A stretch of DNA of 33,262 bases, from assembly GCA_964460315.1 (NCBI GenBank), contig CAYWPQ010000017.1:1-33262 (forward strand), written 5' to 3'. The notes below the pieces were generated by a model. That model was not told the DNA's origin. It saw only the letters and a list, made by a program, of their open reading frames with translations, and did not search any database. Numbering within the stretch: the stretch's first letter is position 1; every line of letters begins with the position of its first letter. The position numbers and the translations under genes are program-made. Positions 1 through 7,973 of this stretch are shown here, in pieces. The stretch comes from Lacustribacter sp964460315. GTDB lineage: Bacteria; Pseudomonadota; Gammaproteobacteria; Burkholderiales; Burkholderiaceae_A.

Positions 1-488
1 AATAGCTCCTGAATGACACCATCAAGCCCTTTAATTGCTGCCAGCATCATGGCGGTTTCATTGATGCTGTTACGGTACTCGAGCACGTCTTTCACCTGCC
101 ATTCCACAAACTTCAGCATCTCAAGCGCCACCTTATCGGCGCCCTCACGAATGGCCATCATGAGGAGGTTATTCCGCAGGCTGTCTTTGTAGCTTGGCCC
201 AAGCCCCAAGGCCTGCATCTGACCCACGAAACTCTCGTCGTTTGAGCGAATCGCGAGCCCAAACGCCTGCAGCCCGAAGCCACGAAAATCCGGGGCGATA
301 TCCATCGCATTGGGGGCTACCGCCGCGGGCTGCGCTTCTTCCGAAGAAGGTTTGGCGTCAGGCGCTGCAACGAAGCCAAGGGCGAGGGAAGGCCAAAAAA
401 CAAGTGGAACGAATAAGTTGCCCAGCATCCGGGCAACCTGGGTTGGCCCTTGTTGGAGAGATGGCTCACTGGCTGACGAAGCAATCAT
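1..488 (-). CDS. Ankyrin-repeat exported protein, 3' part outside window
   Basis: The reading frame starts at an ATG at 488 and runs off the left edge after about 162 codons. Residues about 21-45 (MLGNLFVPLVFWPSLALGFV) form a hydrophobic stretch after a 20-residue polar start, which looks like a signal peptide or membrane anchor. An Ala/Pro/Glu-rich linker follows. From about residue 105 the text looks like ankyrin repeats: LLMMAIREGADKVALEML, then the repeat-like INETAMMLAAIKGLDGVIQE. A GGGAG ribosome site lies about 9 bases upstream, and tatD ends 19 bases before the start, so it is probably the last gene of the mltG-tmk-holB-tatD operon. Ankyrin proteins bind other proteins; the partner is unknown. 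The fold is a fair call and the function is not known. Confidence 0.75.
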   Translation of the reverse strand, partial: MIASSASEPSLQQGPTQVARMLGNLFVPLVFWPSLALGFVAAPDAKPSSEEAQPAAVAPNAMDIAPDFRGFGLQAFGLAIRSNDESFVGQMQALGLGPSYKDSLRNNLLMMAIREGADKVALEMLKFVEWQVKDVLEYRNSINETAMMLAAIKGLDGVIQEL

Positions 489-507
489 GGTTTTGGTCTC
501 CCGGGTT

Positions 508-1320
508 CTAGGCCGCGGTTACTGGGCGTCCAAGCTTTCCAGACACAAATCGTTGAAAGTTGGCGCTCGTGGTCTCCGCAACCTGGGCCAGATCAAGGCC
601 TTTGAGTTCGGCAATCCGCTTGGCAACCCACACCACATAGGAGGGCTCGTTGGTTTTGCCGCGATGGGGGGCTGGCGCAAGAAAGGGTGAATCGGTCTCG
701 ATCATGAGATGTTCAAGTGGAATCTCGCGCGCCACGTCATGCACCTGAGTCGCATTTTTGAATGTGACGATGCCCGAAAGGGAGATGAGGAAATTCATGT
801 CAATGGCGGCCCTGGCCACAGCCACAGATTCCGTGAAGCAATGCATCACGCCACCCACCTGCTCGGCGCCCTCCTCGCGGAGGATGCGCAGCGTGTCGTC
901 GGCCGCTTCCCGGGTGTGAATGATCAGAGGCTTATGGACCGCCCTCGCCGCCCGGATATGAACCCGAAACCGTTGGCGCTGCCATTCCAGGTCATCGGTC
1001 TTGCCGTCCCCTTCCCTTCGGTAGTAATCAAGCCCGGTCTCACCGATGGCGACCACTTTCGGGTCTTGGGCGAGCGCAATCAGGCGCTCGACGGTGGGTT
1101 CTTCAATGCCCTGGTTGTCGGGGTGGACACCCACCGAAGCCATCAGAAAATCGTGCTCACGGGCAAGACCCACCACCCGATCGACCTCCTCCAGTGTGGT
1201 GCAGATGTTCAAGGCCTGGCTGACTCCAGCGTCCTTCATGCGGCCAAGCACGCCGGGCGTGTCTTCAACCAGACCGGGGTAATTCAGGTGGCAGTGGGAA
1301 TCGATGAATTGAATGGGCAT
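508..1320 (-). CDS. tatD: TatD family metal-dependent hydrolase (DNase)
   Basis: A 270-residue TIM-barrel amidohydrolase of normal family length. The metal ligands are visible: H9 and H11 in DSHCHL, E94 in GETGLDYY, H135 in IIHTRE, H160 in GGVMHCF and D210 in IETDSPFLAP. The family removes nucleotides from single-stranded DNA and RNA and has been linked to DNA repair and oxidative damage; the exact substrate here is inferred. It follows holB by 37 bases and precedes the ankyrin gene by 19 bases on the same strand. A holB-tatD neighbourhood is common in proteobacteria. The start is the ATG at 1320, giving the usual MxxxFIDSHCH beginning. Confidence 0.93.
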   Translation of the reverse strand: MPIQFIDSHCHLNYPGLVEDTPGVLGRMKDAGVSQALNICTTLEEVDRVVGLAREHDFLMASVGVHPDNQGIEEPTVERLIALAQDPKVVAIGETGLDYYRREGDGKTDDLEWQRQRFRVHIRAARAVHKPLIIHTREAADDTLRILREEGAEQVGGVMHCFTESVAVARAAIDMNFLISLSGIVTFKNATQVHDVAREIPLEHLMIETDSPFLAPAPHRGKTNEPSYVVWVAKRIAELKGLDLAQVAETTSANFQRFVSGKLGRPVTAA

Positions 1321-1357
1321 GGGGAGCTTTTTTGAATAGCGAAATTACACAGGAAAC

Positions 1358-2329
1358 TCAACGCTCACCAAATGCTCGGCGATAGCGGTCGAAGATGGAC
1401 TCAAAAAAGAGCTTGGGGTTCAGAGAATGCTCGGCCACAGCGCGCTTTTGAAGAATCTCGGCGGTCGCCTGAGACCAAAGGCTTGGTGAGCTAACCCGCG
1501 CAGCAGTTCTTGATAAAGCCTGGGTCTGCTCAGGAAAGGCGCGGGCTCCCAGCCCGTGATGGAGTCTGGCCACATCAGCCATCCAGCGCAGCAAAAGTTC
1601 AATGGCATCACCTGGAGGCGACTTGCCGGCTTTTTCTGCCCACAGGATTGGGTTCACCTCGTCTCCGGATGCCAAAAGCGGCAAAAGCCATGAGGCCGCC
1701 TCGCTTTTCTCGGTTTGAATTCTTGAGAGCGTCTCCGCGTCGGTGGAGAGATCGATCCGCCGGCAGCGGGAGAGAATGGTTGCAGGAATCCCTCGAAGGC
1801 TGTCTGCAACCAAAATAAAAACAAGGCTTTGCGCAGGCTCCTCAAGGCCTTTCAAAAGCGCGTTGGCCGCCGCGTAATTCATCCGATTGGCAGGGCTGAT
1901 CAGCACCACTCGAAGGCCACCCCGGTGAGACCCAACGTTGGCGAAATGGGCAAGCCCCCGAATCTGCTCAATTCGGATTTCGCTGGATTTCTTTTTGTTA
2001 TCCTCGCTCGCGGCGTCCTGCGCGGGCTGCGTCAGTTCTACGCCCTCCTCGGGCTCGCTCGCCTGATCGGCAGCATCCGCATCGGGCCTTACCCAGCGAA
2101 AGTCCGGATGCTGCGCTGTTTTCATCCATTCACAGGACGGACAAGACCCACAGGCTGAGCGATCCGCAAGCGGGCTTTGGCAAAGCCAAGACGCGGCAAG
2201 CTCAAGTCCAAGCGCGGTCTTGCCGGTGTGTTTGGGGCCGGTCAAGAGCAGTGCGCTTGGGCGCCGATCAAGCCCTTGATTAACCCGAATCCACCAAGAC
2301 GAATGAAATAATAAATCGTTTTTAATCAT
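1358..2329 (-). CDS. holB: DNA polymerase III delta' subunit
   Basis: A 323-residue clamp-loader subunit that helps load the beta sliding clamp on primed DNA. The start chosen is the ATG at 2329, whose ATGA overlaps the tmk stop; an upstream start at 2422 would add 31 residues lying inside tmk. Features in order: Walker A-like GPKHTGKT at residues 31-38; a zinc module with Cys 50, 60, 63 and 66; a charged Asp/Glu/Ala-rich insert before SSEIRIEQIRGL; NALLKGLEEP; and the SRC motif in LSRCRRI. No DExx Walker B is seen after the strand VVLISPANRMN, as expected for a delta' subunit. No pilZ gene sits between it and tatD. Confidence 0.92.
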   Translation of the reverse strand: MIKNDLLFHSSWWIRVNQGLDRRPSALLLTGPKHTGKTALGLELAASWLCQSPLADRSACGSCPSCEWMKTAQHPDFRWVRPDADAADQASEPEEGVELTQPAQDAASEDNKKKSSEIRIEQIRGLAHFANVGSHRGGLRVVLISPANRMNYAAANALLKGLEEPAQSLVFILVADSLRGIPATILSRCRRIDLSTDAETLSRIQTEKSEAASWLLPLLASGDEVNPILWAEKAGKSPPGDAIELLLRWMADVARLHHGLGARAFPEQTQALSRTAARVSSPSLWSQATAEILQKRAVAEHSLNPKLFFESIFDRYRRAFGER

Positions 2330-2955
2330 AAGCTTGCAATATCTTTCGCAAGTAATGATTGAATCTGTGAAACACTCTGGGTTGAGTCGATAAGCCGGTA
2401 ACGGGCTGGGTTCGATTGGCACTGGTCAAGGTAAACCTGGCGCACCCTCTGGAAGTACTCAAGGTCTTGGGCTTCGAAGCGATCATCGGCACCACCTCGC
2501 CCGGCTCGGCGGCTTGCTGCAAGTTCGGCAGACGCATCAAAAACATAAACCCGATCAGGCTGAAGATTGCCGCAGACCCCGGCGGTAAGCCCTTCAATGA
2601 AGGCCTGATCCACGCCCCCGCCCCCACCTTGATAGGCCCGGGTTGAATCCGTAAATCGATCGCAGACCACCCATGCACCGCTGGAGAGCGCAGGCTTGAT
2701 ACTTTTTTCAAGGTGGTCCTTACGGGCAGCCATGGCCAAAAGAACCTCGGTCCGAGCCTCCATGGGGTCGTGGAGAAGAATTTCCCGAAGCTTTTCGGCC
2801 AAAGGCGTGCCGCCAGGCTCCCGAGTGAGCATCACCTCGACCCCAAAGCGGCTTCGAATCTGCTCGGCCATGAAAGGCAGATGGGTGCTTTTGCCCGCCC
2901 CGTCGATGCCCTCCACCACCAGAAAACGGCCCCGAGGCGTCACGTTAGAGGTCAT
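2326..2955 (-). CDS. tmk: Thymidylate kinase (dTMP kinase)
   Basis: A 209-residue P-loop kinase that phosphorylates dTMP to dTDP with ATP, needed for dTTP supply. The Walker A loop is EGIDGAGKST (residues 15-24), the substrate loop is TREPGGTPLAEKLREILL (44-61), and the DRF motif is at 99-101 within CDRFTDSTRAYQG. An Arg-rich LID segment lies at about 148-160 (SRRAGRGGADDRF). The start ATG at 2955 overlaps the mltG stop by the ATGA pattern, and its own stop overlaps the holB start in the same way, so mltG, tmk and holB are likely translationally coupled. Confidence 0.96.
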   Translation of the reverse strand: MTSNVTPRGRFLVVEGIDGAGKSTHLPFMAEQIRSRFGVEVMLTREPGGTPLAEKLREILLHDPMEARTEVLLAMAARKDHLEKSIKPALSSGAWVVCDRFTDSTRAYQGGGGGVDQAFIEGLTAGVCGNLQPDRVYVFDASAELAASRRAGRGGADDRFEAQDLEYFQRVRQVYLDQCQSNPARYRLIDSTQSVSQIQSLLAKDIASL

Positions 2956-4070
2956 TTCTCAAGCCTCCGGATGAATCGATTCACGGCTTGATTGTGCTCC
3001 TGAAGCGTCTCTGAGAACTGAGAGCTTCCGTCACCGCGGGCCACAAAGAAGATAGCGTTGGACTCGGCAGGGTTCATCACCGCCTTAACCGCCCTTGGCC
3101 CCGGATTGGAGATTGGTGTGGGCGGAAGCTTTTTTCGGGTGTACGTGTTGTAGGGCGTGTCACGACGAAGGTCGGCCTTGGTGATCTTGCCCTCGTAGCG
3201 CTTCCCCATGCCATAAATGACGGTTGGGTCCGCCTGCAATGGCATGCCTTTGCGAATACGGTTCGTAAAAACTGCCGCCACCCGCTCACGGTCTCCCGGA
3301 AACTGGGTTTCCTTTTCAACGATCGATGCAATGATCAGTGCCTGATAGGGGTCTTGGTAAGGCAGGTCAGCCTTTCGCTTTCCCCAAGCCTCTTCGAAAA
3401 GCGTCTTTTGAAGCCGCACGCCGCGACCCAGCACCGCTCTTGCTGACGTTCCGCGTTTAACAAAATAGGCGTCCGGATAAAACCAGCCTTCAGGGCTTGC
3501 GTAATTCAGGCCGATGGCCTCGGCCCAGCCCTTTGCATTTCGAGGGCTCGGCAGATCATCACGAATGAATGGGTGGGATCGAAGGGCTCCGACCACCTGC
3601 TCAAAGGTCCAGCCCTCGATCATCCGAAGCTCTGCGGTCTCTGGATCACGGCCGGCTAGCCGCAGGATGAATTCCTTTTTGGTCACCCCAGGCTCGACTA
3701 AATAAACCCCCGCCTTGAGGTTTCGGTGAACGCCCAACCAACGGGCGTGCAGCAAAAACATACCCTCGTGAATATCCACGCCCGCTTCCTTGATCATTTC
3801 GGCCACCCCTCGCGCCGAGGTGCCGTAGGGAATCAGCAGTTCAATCCCGCCCTCTTTGATATCCATCATGCGGTCTTGGGGCTGCGGGGGGCCTACCGAA
3901 ACAAGGGGTGGGCGAAGAATGGGCCGATCCGCCTCATACAAAAACCAGGCAAAGGCGATGACTAAGGTGGTGAGTCCGAGCGCCAGCGACAACCAGATCA
4001 TTCGCAGAAAGCGAACGCCTGATGAAATAGATCGGCGGGGTCGAGGGGAATGTCGTCTTGGAAAAACCAT
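2952..4070 (-). CDS. mltG: Endolytic murein transglycosylase MltG
   Basis: A 372-residue inner-membrane lytic transglycosylase (YceG family) that cuts nascent glycan strands and is thought to end their growth. A basic cytoplasmic start is followed by one membrane helix at about residues 23-45. A LysM-like region around 75-130 precedes the catalytic domain. The catalytic Glu is E252 in IIASIVEKETQFPGDRERVA, which matches the family signature, and the later LQADPTVIYG and YNTYTRKKLPPTPISNPG are also typical. It is the first gene of a minus-strand operon and is divergent from ygfZ with only 17 bases between the two start codons. Confidence 0.95.
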   Translation of the reverse strand: MVFPRRHSPRPRRSISSGVRFLRMIWLSLALGLTTLVIAFAWFLYEADRPILRPPLVSVGPPQPQDRMMDIKEGGIELLIPYGTSARGVAEMIKEAGVDIHEGMFLLHARWLGVHRNLKAGVYLVEPGVTKKEFILRLAGRDPETAELRMIEGWTFEQVVGALRSHPFIRDDLPSPRNAKGWAEAIGLNYASPEGWFYPDAYFVKRGTSARAVLGRGVRLQKTLFEEAWGKRKADLPYQDPYQALIIASIVEKETQFPGDRERVAAVFTNRIRKGMPLQADPTVIYGMGKRYEGKITKADLRRDTPYNTYTRKKLPPTPISNPGPRAVKAVMNPAESNAIFFVARGDGSSQFSETLQEHNQAVNRFIRRLEK

Positions 4071-4087
4071 ACCGGTATATTAAAGGG

Positions 4088-5098
4088 ATGACTGAACATT
4101 CCTTTTCAAGCACCTATTTCTCGAAGCTTTCCGGGTTTGCGGGCTTTACCGTCTCCGGCGCCGATGCCAACAGCTTTTTGCAGGGGCAGCTGACCAATGA
4201 CGTCAATGGGCTTGCCCAAAACGCTCACCATCGGACGGGCTACTGCACTCCTAAGGGGCGCCTGATGGCCAGCTTTCTGCAGTGGCGTATTGATGAACAT
4301 GCGCTGGGCCAGATCATGCCTGTCGAGACGATGGAAGCCACTCTCAAACGGCTCAGGATGTTTGTGCTTCGGGCCAAGGCAGTTTTTTCAACATCCGATC
4401 AGGGCTTTCAGGTTTATGGCCTCTGGGGGCCCTCCTTCGCTAACTTGGCCGATGGCGCGAGCGTCTGCGTCAAGGCAGCTCCAGCCGATTCGCCGTCTCA
4501 AGGGGTCTGGATTCTTAGCGAATCGCCCTGCCCGATTCTTGGAGCACGTGCCTGGCTTGTCGGCCCCCATGAGGCGGACGACCAAACGCAACAAATCATC
4601 CAGTCCATGCTCTTGGGCAAAGAACTTCCCGAGGACGCCTGGCAATTTTCGGAAATTCAAAACGGCAAGGCCTGGGTCTGGGCTCAAACCCAAGAAGCCT
4701 TCGTGCCGCAGATGATCAACTTTGAACTCACGAACGGGGTAAGCTTTACCAAGGGTTGCTATCCCGGTCAGGAGGTCGTTGCGCGCAGCCAATACCTGGG
4801 TAAGCTCAAACGGCGAACCTTTCGCGCCGACTGTGTCACTGACATGGCGCCACCGGTTGCCGGACAAGACGTCTTTTCAGGTGACATGCAAGAACCCTGC
4901 GGCCAGGTTGTCAGTGTGGCGCCCCAGTTCACCGCAACCGGTGAGAAGACCACGGGTTTTGCCCTGCTTGTGGAATGCTCACAAGAAGCCTGGGCGGCGG
5001 GGAACCTGCGGCTTTCTTCTGCTTCAGGCGCATCGGGCACAGCGGGCCCCGAGCTTATTCAAAAGACCCTGCCCTATGAAATTCCTGCCGCGGCCTAG
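4088..5098 (+). CDS. ygfZ: Folate-binding protein YgfZ (GcvT-like, iron-sulfur upkeep)
   Basis: A 336-residue tetrahydrofolate-dependent protein of the GcvT fold, known to support the repair or assembly of some iron-sulfur enzymes. The diagnostic motif KGCYPGQEVVAR is at residues 222-233, with Cys224. The start is the ATG at 4088 (MTEHSFSSTYF); a TTG at 4058 in frame would add ten residues overlapping mltG and is less likely. There is no spaced Shine-Dalgarno sequence: GGG directly abuts the ATG, and a TATATT lies at 4076-4081, so a leaderless message is possible but unproven. The next gene, an NRDE-family gene, follows after 57 bases. Confidence 0.93.
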   Translation: MTEHSFSSTYFSKLSGFAGFTVSGADANSFLQGQLTNDVNGLAQNAHHRTGYCTPKGRLMASFLQWRIDEHALGQIMPVETMEATLKRLRMFVLRAKAVFSTSDQGFQVYGLWGPSFANLADGASVCVKAAPADSPSQGVWILSESPCPILGARAWLVGPHEADDQTQQIIQSMLLGKELPEDAWQFSEIQNGKAWVWAQTQEAFVPQMINFELTNGVSFTKGCYPGQEVVARSQYLGKLKRRTFRADCVTDMAPPVAGQDVFSGDMQEPCGQVVSVAPQFTATGEKTTGFALLVECSQEAWAAGNLRLSSASGASGTAGPELIQKTLPYEIPAAA

Positions 5099-5155
5099 GG
5101 CACGCCGCAGCATTATCGGCGCTACAACAACGATCGAGGGTTGGGACATTCCGTC

Positions 5156-5923
5156 ATGTGCCTGATTGGTCTTCGAATCGACGCCAATGGCGACTGTCTG
5201 ATCGCGGCCAACCGTGATGAATTTGCCGACCGACCCACCGAGCCCCTTCAGTGGTGGGATGAAGGTTTTCTCGCAGGCAGAGATCTTCGAGCGGGTGGCA
5301 GCTGGCTTGGCCTTCATCGTGACGGTCGGTTCGCGGCTATCACCAATGTTCGAGACCCATCCATTCGTGAGGCCAATCTTCCGCTGGCTTCGCGCGGCCT
5401 CTTGGTGACGCAATATCTATCCAGCGTCATTTCTGCAGAGGATTATCTGCAAGAGCTTCATGCAGGGCTTTCTTCGCCCGCGCCGTTTAATCTTCTGGTT
5501 GGAAAACTTGGCCGCGAACCAAGCCTCTGGTGGCTTGGTGGCCGTGTACGCCAGATTCACAAACTGCCAACGGGAAGCCATGTGCTTTCGAACGCCGAGC
5601 TCAACACCCCCTGGCCAAAAGCGTTTGCACTAAAAGAGTCCCTTGATCAGCACCCCGCTGCCTCTTCGCAGGCCAAGGCTGAAGCCACAAAGCGTCTCAC
5701 CAGTACCGACCCCGCTGACGATCAGAGGCTTCCGAACACGGGGGTTCCCCTTGCTTGGGAACGACGACTCTCGCCAGCGATGATCCTTGGTGACGACTAC
5801 CACACCCGCTCCACCACGATACTGAGTGTGGTGGCCGGAAATGCGCAGGTTGAAGAGACCAGCTGGTCCCCTCGGGGTGAACCCGTCCACCAGGTGAGCG
5901 AGCGTTTTTTAATCGCTTCCTGA
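5156..5923 (+). CDS. NRDE (TANGO2-like) family protein
   Basis: A 255-residue protein of the NRDE/TANGO2 family. The start chosen is the ATG at 5156, giving MCLIGL with Cys at position 2, as is usual in this family and suggestive of an Ntn-hydrolase-like N-terminus after Met removal. A TTG 15 bases upstream is in frame but would bury that Cys. The name-giving motif N19-R20-D21-E22 follows in AANRDEFADRPTEP. Other typical text is DLRAGGSWLGL, FAAITNVRD and RGLLVTQYL. The eukaryotic relative TANGO2 is linked to haem or lipid handling; the bacterial role is not settled. Its last 15 bases overlap the convergent thioesterase gene. Confidence 0.85.
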   Translation: MCLIGLRIDANGDCLIAANRDEFADRPTEPLQWWDEGFLAGRDLRAGGSWLGLHRDGRFAAITNVRDPSIREANLPLASRGLLVTQYLSSVISAEDYLQELHAGLSSPAPFNLLVGKLGREPSLWWLGGRVRQIHKLPTGSHVLSNAELNTPWPKAFALKESLDQHPAASSQAKAEATKRLTSTDPADDQRLPNTGVPLAWERRLSPAMILGDDYHTRSTTILSVVAGNAQVEETSWSPRGEPVHQVSERFLIAS

Positions 5924-6340
5924 ATGTGGCACGGCGCGTTTTGCGCGGCCCAGTGATGACATTCGTTTGAAGGTGCCCATCGCCTGAGCCAAAAGCCTTC
6001 CCGAGGTGTCTCGCAGTTCGGCGCGACAGAAAGCCATGGTGGAAGAATAGTGGTCACACCATCCAAAGGCATGCAGCTCGCCCTTGGCAGGCCGCAGGAA
6101 ACTGGTTTTCATTTCGATGGTGACGACGCCCAGGCCATCCGGGTCGGAGGATTTCGCCGCAAGCGCCATCACGACATCAAGCAGGGTCATCACCACACCG
6201 CCATGAGCCACCCCCAGGCCATTTTCCTGGTGCGGCTGCAGATTGAGTTTGATCTGGGCTTTGCTTTCGCCCATCGAAACAAGTTCAGCGCCAAGGGCCT
6301 GAACAAACGGAGTAAAACTAGGCTTTAACGGGTTATCCAT
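5909..6340 (-). CDS. PaaI-type hotdog-fold thioesterase
   Basis: A 143-residue hotdog domain protein that probably hydrolyses acyl-CoA or aryl-CoA thioesters. The family motif is HGGVVMTLLDVVMALAA, with H46-G47-G48 and D55. A beta-sheet region follows (VVTIEMKTSFLRPAKGEL, then FCRAELRDTSGRLLAQAMGTFKR). The start at 6340 gives the usual MxNPxxxxF opening; an ATG at 6367 would add nine residues and bring it within 8 bases of selO. Neither start has a clear ribosome site. It is divergent from selO and overlaps the NRDE gene tail to tail by 15 bases. The substrate cannot be told from sequence. Confidence 0.82.
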   Translation of the reverse strand: MDNPLKPSFTPFVQALGAELVSMGESKAQIKLNLQPHQENGLGVAHGGVVMTLLDVVMALAAKSSDPDGLGVVTIEMKTSFLRPAKGELHAFGWCDHYSSTMAFCRAELRDTSGRLLAQAMGTFKRMSSLGRAKRAVPHSGSD

Positions 6341-6375
6341 GACGCTAACGATAGCAAGACTTAACATGGGCAGTG

Positions 6376-7959
6376 ATGAGCTTATTTAACCGCCTTTCTC
6401 CAGGCATCGCTTCCCAACTTGACCAGGCCAGGTTTTCTGACGACCCGCTGATTGACCCTTGCGGCCCGACACCCCTTGAGAGCCCTGAATGGCTTGCGGT
6501 ATCGCCCCAGGCGGCAGCGCTTTTGAACGTATCCGCGCAGGATATGCAAAACGACCCTCAAGCCTTGGCGATCCTCTCCGGTTCATGCAGCCCGCCAGAG
6601 GTGCCAAGTTACGCGTCGGTTTATGCCGGTCATCAGTTTGGCGTCTTTGTGCCAAGGCTTGGTGATGGGCGCGCGCTTAACCTGGGGGCGATCAATGGCT
6701 GGGAGCTTCAACTCAAAGGTGCCGGCCCCACACGGTATTCCCGATTTGCCGATGGACGGGCCGTGCTGCGTTCGTCCATACGGGAGTTTCTGTGTTCCGA
6801 GGCCATGCATGCCCTGGGGGTTCCAACCACGCGTGCGCTCAGCCTGATTCACTCACCGAGCCCGGTCGTGCGCGAGACCATCGAAACCGCCGCGGTGGTC
6901 TGCAGACTTGCGCCGAATTTTCTTCGCTTCGGCCATTTCGAATACTTCGCCCACCGACAAAAGTTGCCACAGATCGAGGCGCTGGTTCGCGCAGCCTGGC
7001 CTTCCATGTGGAGCCAGGCAGCTCATGCCAGTCATCTGATTCAGAGCCCATTGTTCGATACCCATCGCCATCAAGAGGCAATCGCGGAGGCGGCGAGCCT
7101 GCCCATGGATCAGCTTTGTTCCCAGCTTCTTGAAGAGACGTCAAGACGAACCGCCAGGCTCATGGCTCAATGGATGTCGTTGGGTTTCATGCACGGCGTG
7201 ATGAACACCGACAATTTTTCAATTCTTGGCCTAACCATTGACTACGGGCCGTTCGGCTGGATGGACGCCTTTAACGCCCATCACATCTGCAACCATTCCG
7301 ATCATTCGGGCCGATACAGCTATCAGGCCCAGCCGCAGATTGGCCTGTGGAATATTGGAAGGCTTGCCGGGGCGCTTGACGATCTCGTGAAGACCCATGG
7401 AACGCACACATCGCAGCCGAACGAATGGTTCATGCCTGCTATTGAGGCTTATCGCAGCAGCTATGCGGCGACGCTTCAATCCATGCTTCGTGAAAAATTT
7501 GGGCTCCATGGCTTGGACGAAGACACCTGGTCCGTACTGCTTGATGACTTCTACAGCCTGATGCACGAACAGTCCCTGGATTACACCCTGATTTTTCGGT
7601 CACTGAGCAGTGACGACGACAGCCAATTCATGGCGCATGTGGTGGACCGGGAAGCGGCAAGGCCTTGGCTTTCCCGTTACCGAGCTGCCGTGAAAACATC
7701 CCTTCAGGCCCAACAGAAAAGCAGCGGGGAAAGGGCTGTAGCCATGAACCGGGCCAATCCAAAATTTATCCTGCGTAACTGGGTGGCCGAAGAGGTCATT
7801 CAAGACTGCAAGGAGGCAAGCCAAAAGGAGCCTTCCAAAAAGCTTCAGGAGGTGATGACGGTCCTGGCGGCACCCTTTGATGAGCATGAAACGCTCGCGC
7901 GTTATTCCATGCCGCCACCCGAATGGGCAGTTAATCTTGAGGTGAGCTGCTCAAGCTAA
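6376..7959 (+). CDS. selO: Protein adenylyltransferase SelO (YdiU)
   Basis: A 527-residue pseudokinase-fold enzyme that moves AMP from ATP onto Ser, Thr or Tyr of target proteins, linked to redox stress. Family blocks are clear: YAGHQFGVFVPRLGDGRA (83-100), LQLKGAGPTRYSR (111-123), VLRSSIREFLCSEAMHALG, and the active-site segment HGVMNTDN (273-280) followed by IDYGPFGWMD (288-297). The acidic residues D279 and D289 fit the catalytic and metal sites. The C-terminus ends in SCSS; the Cys takes the place of the selenocysteine in animal SelO. The start is the ATG at 6376; a GTG one codon earlier is possible. It precedes msrB by 14 bases, likely as one transcript. Confidence 0.95.
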   Translation: MSLFNRLSPGIASQLDQARFSDDPLIDPCGPTPLESPEWLAVSPQAAALLNVSAQDMQNDPQALAILSGSCSPPEVPSYASVYAGHQFGVFVPRLGDGRALNLGAINGWELQLKGAGPTRYSRFADGRAVLRSSIREFLCSEAMHALGVPTTRALSLIHSPSPVVRETIETAAVVCRLAPNFLRFGHFEYFAHRQKLPQIEALVRAAWPSMWSQAAHASHLIQSPLFDTHRHQEAIAEAASLPMDQLCSQLLEETSRRTARLMAQWMSLGFMHGVMNTDNFSILGLTIDYGPFGWMDAFNAHHICNHSDHSGRYSYQAQPQIGLWNIGRLAGALDDLVKTHGTHTSQPNEWFMPAIEAYRSSYAATLQSMLREKFGLHGLDEDTWSVLLDDFYSLMHEQSLDYTLIFRSLSSDDDSQFMAHVVDREAARPWLSRYRAAVKTSLQAQQKSSGERAVAMNRANPKFILRNWVAEEVIQDCKEASQKEPSKKLQEVMTVLAAPFDEHETLARYSMPPPEWAVNLEVSCSS

Positions 7960-7973
7960 TTTTTTAACAACAG

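Noticed and set aside
194..511. Plus-strand open frame over the ankyrin gene
   Set aside because: The minus frame has a ribosome site, a signal-like start and ankyrin text; the plus frame has no recognisable feature.
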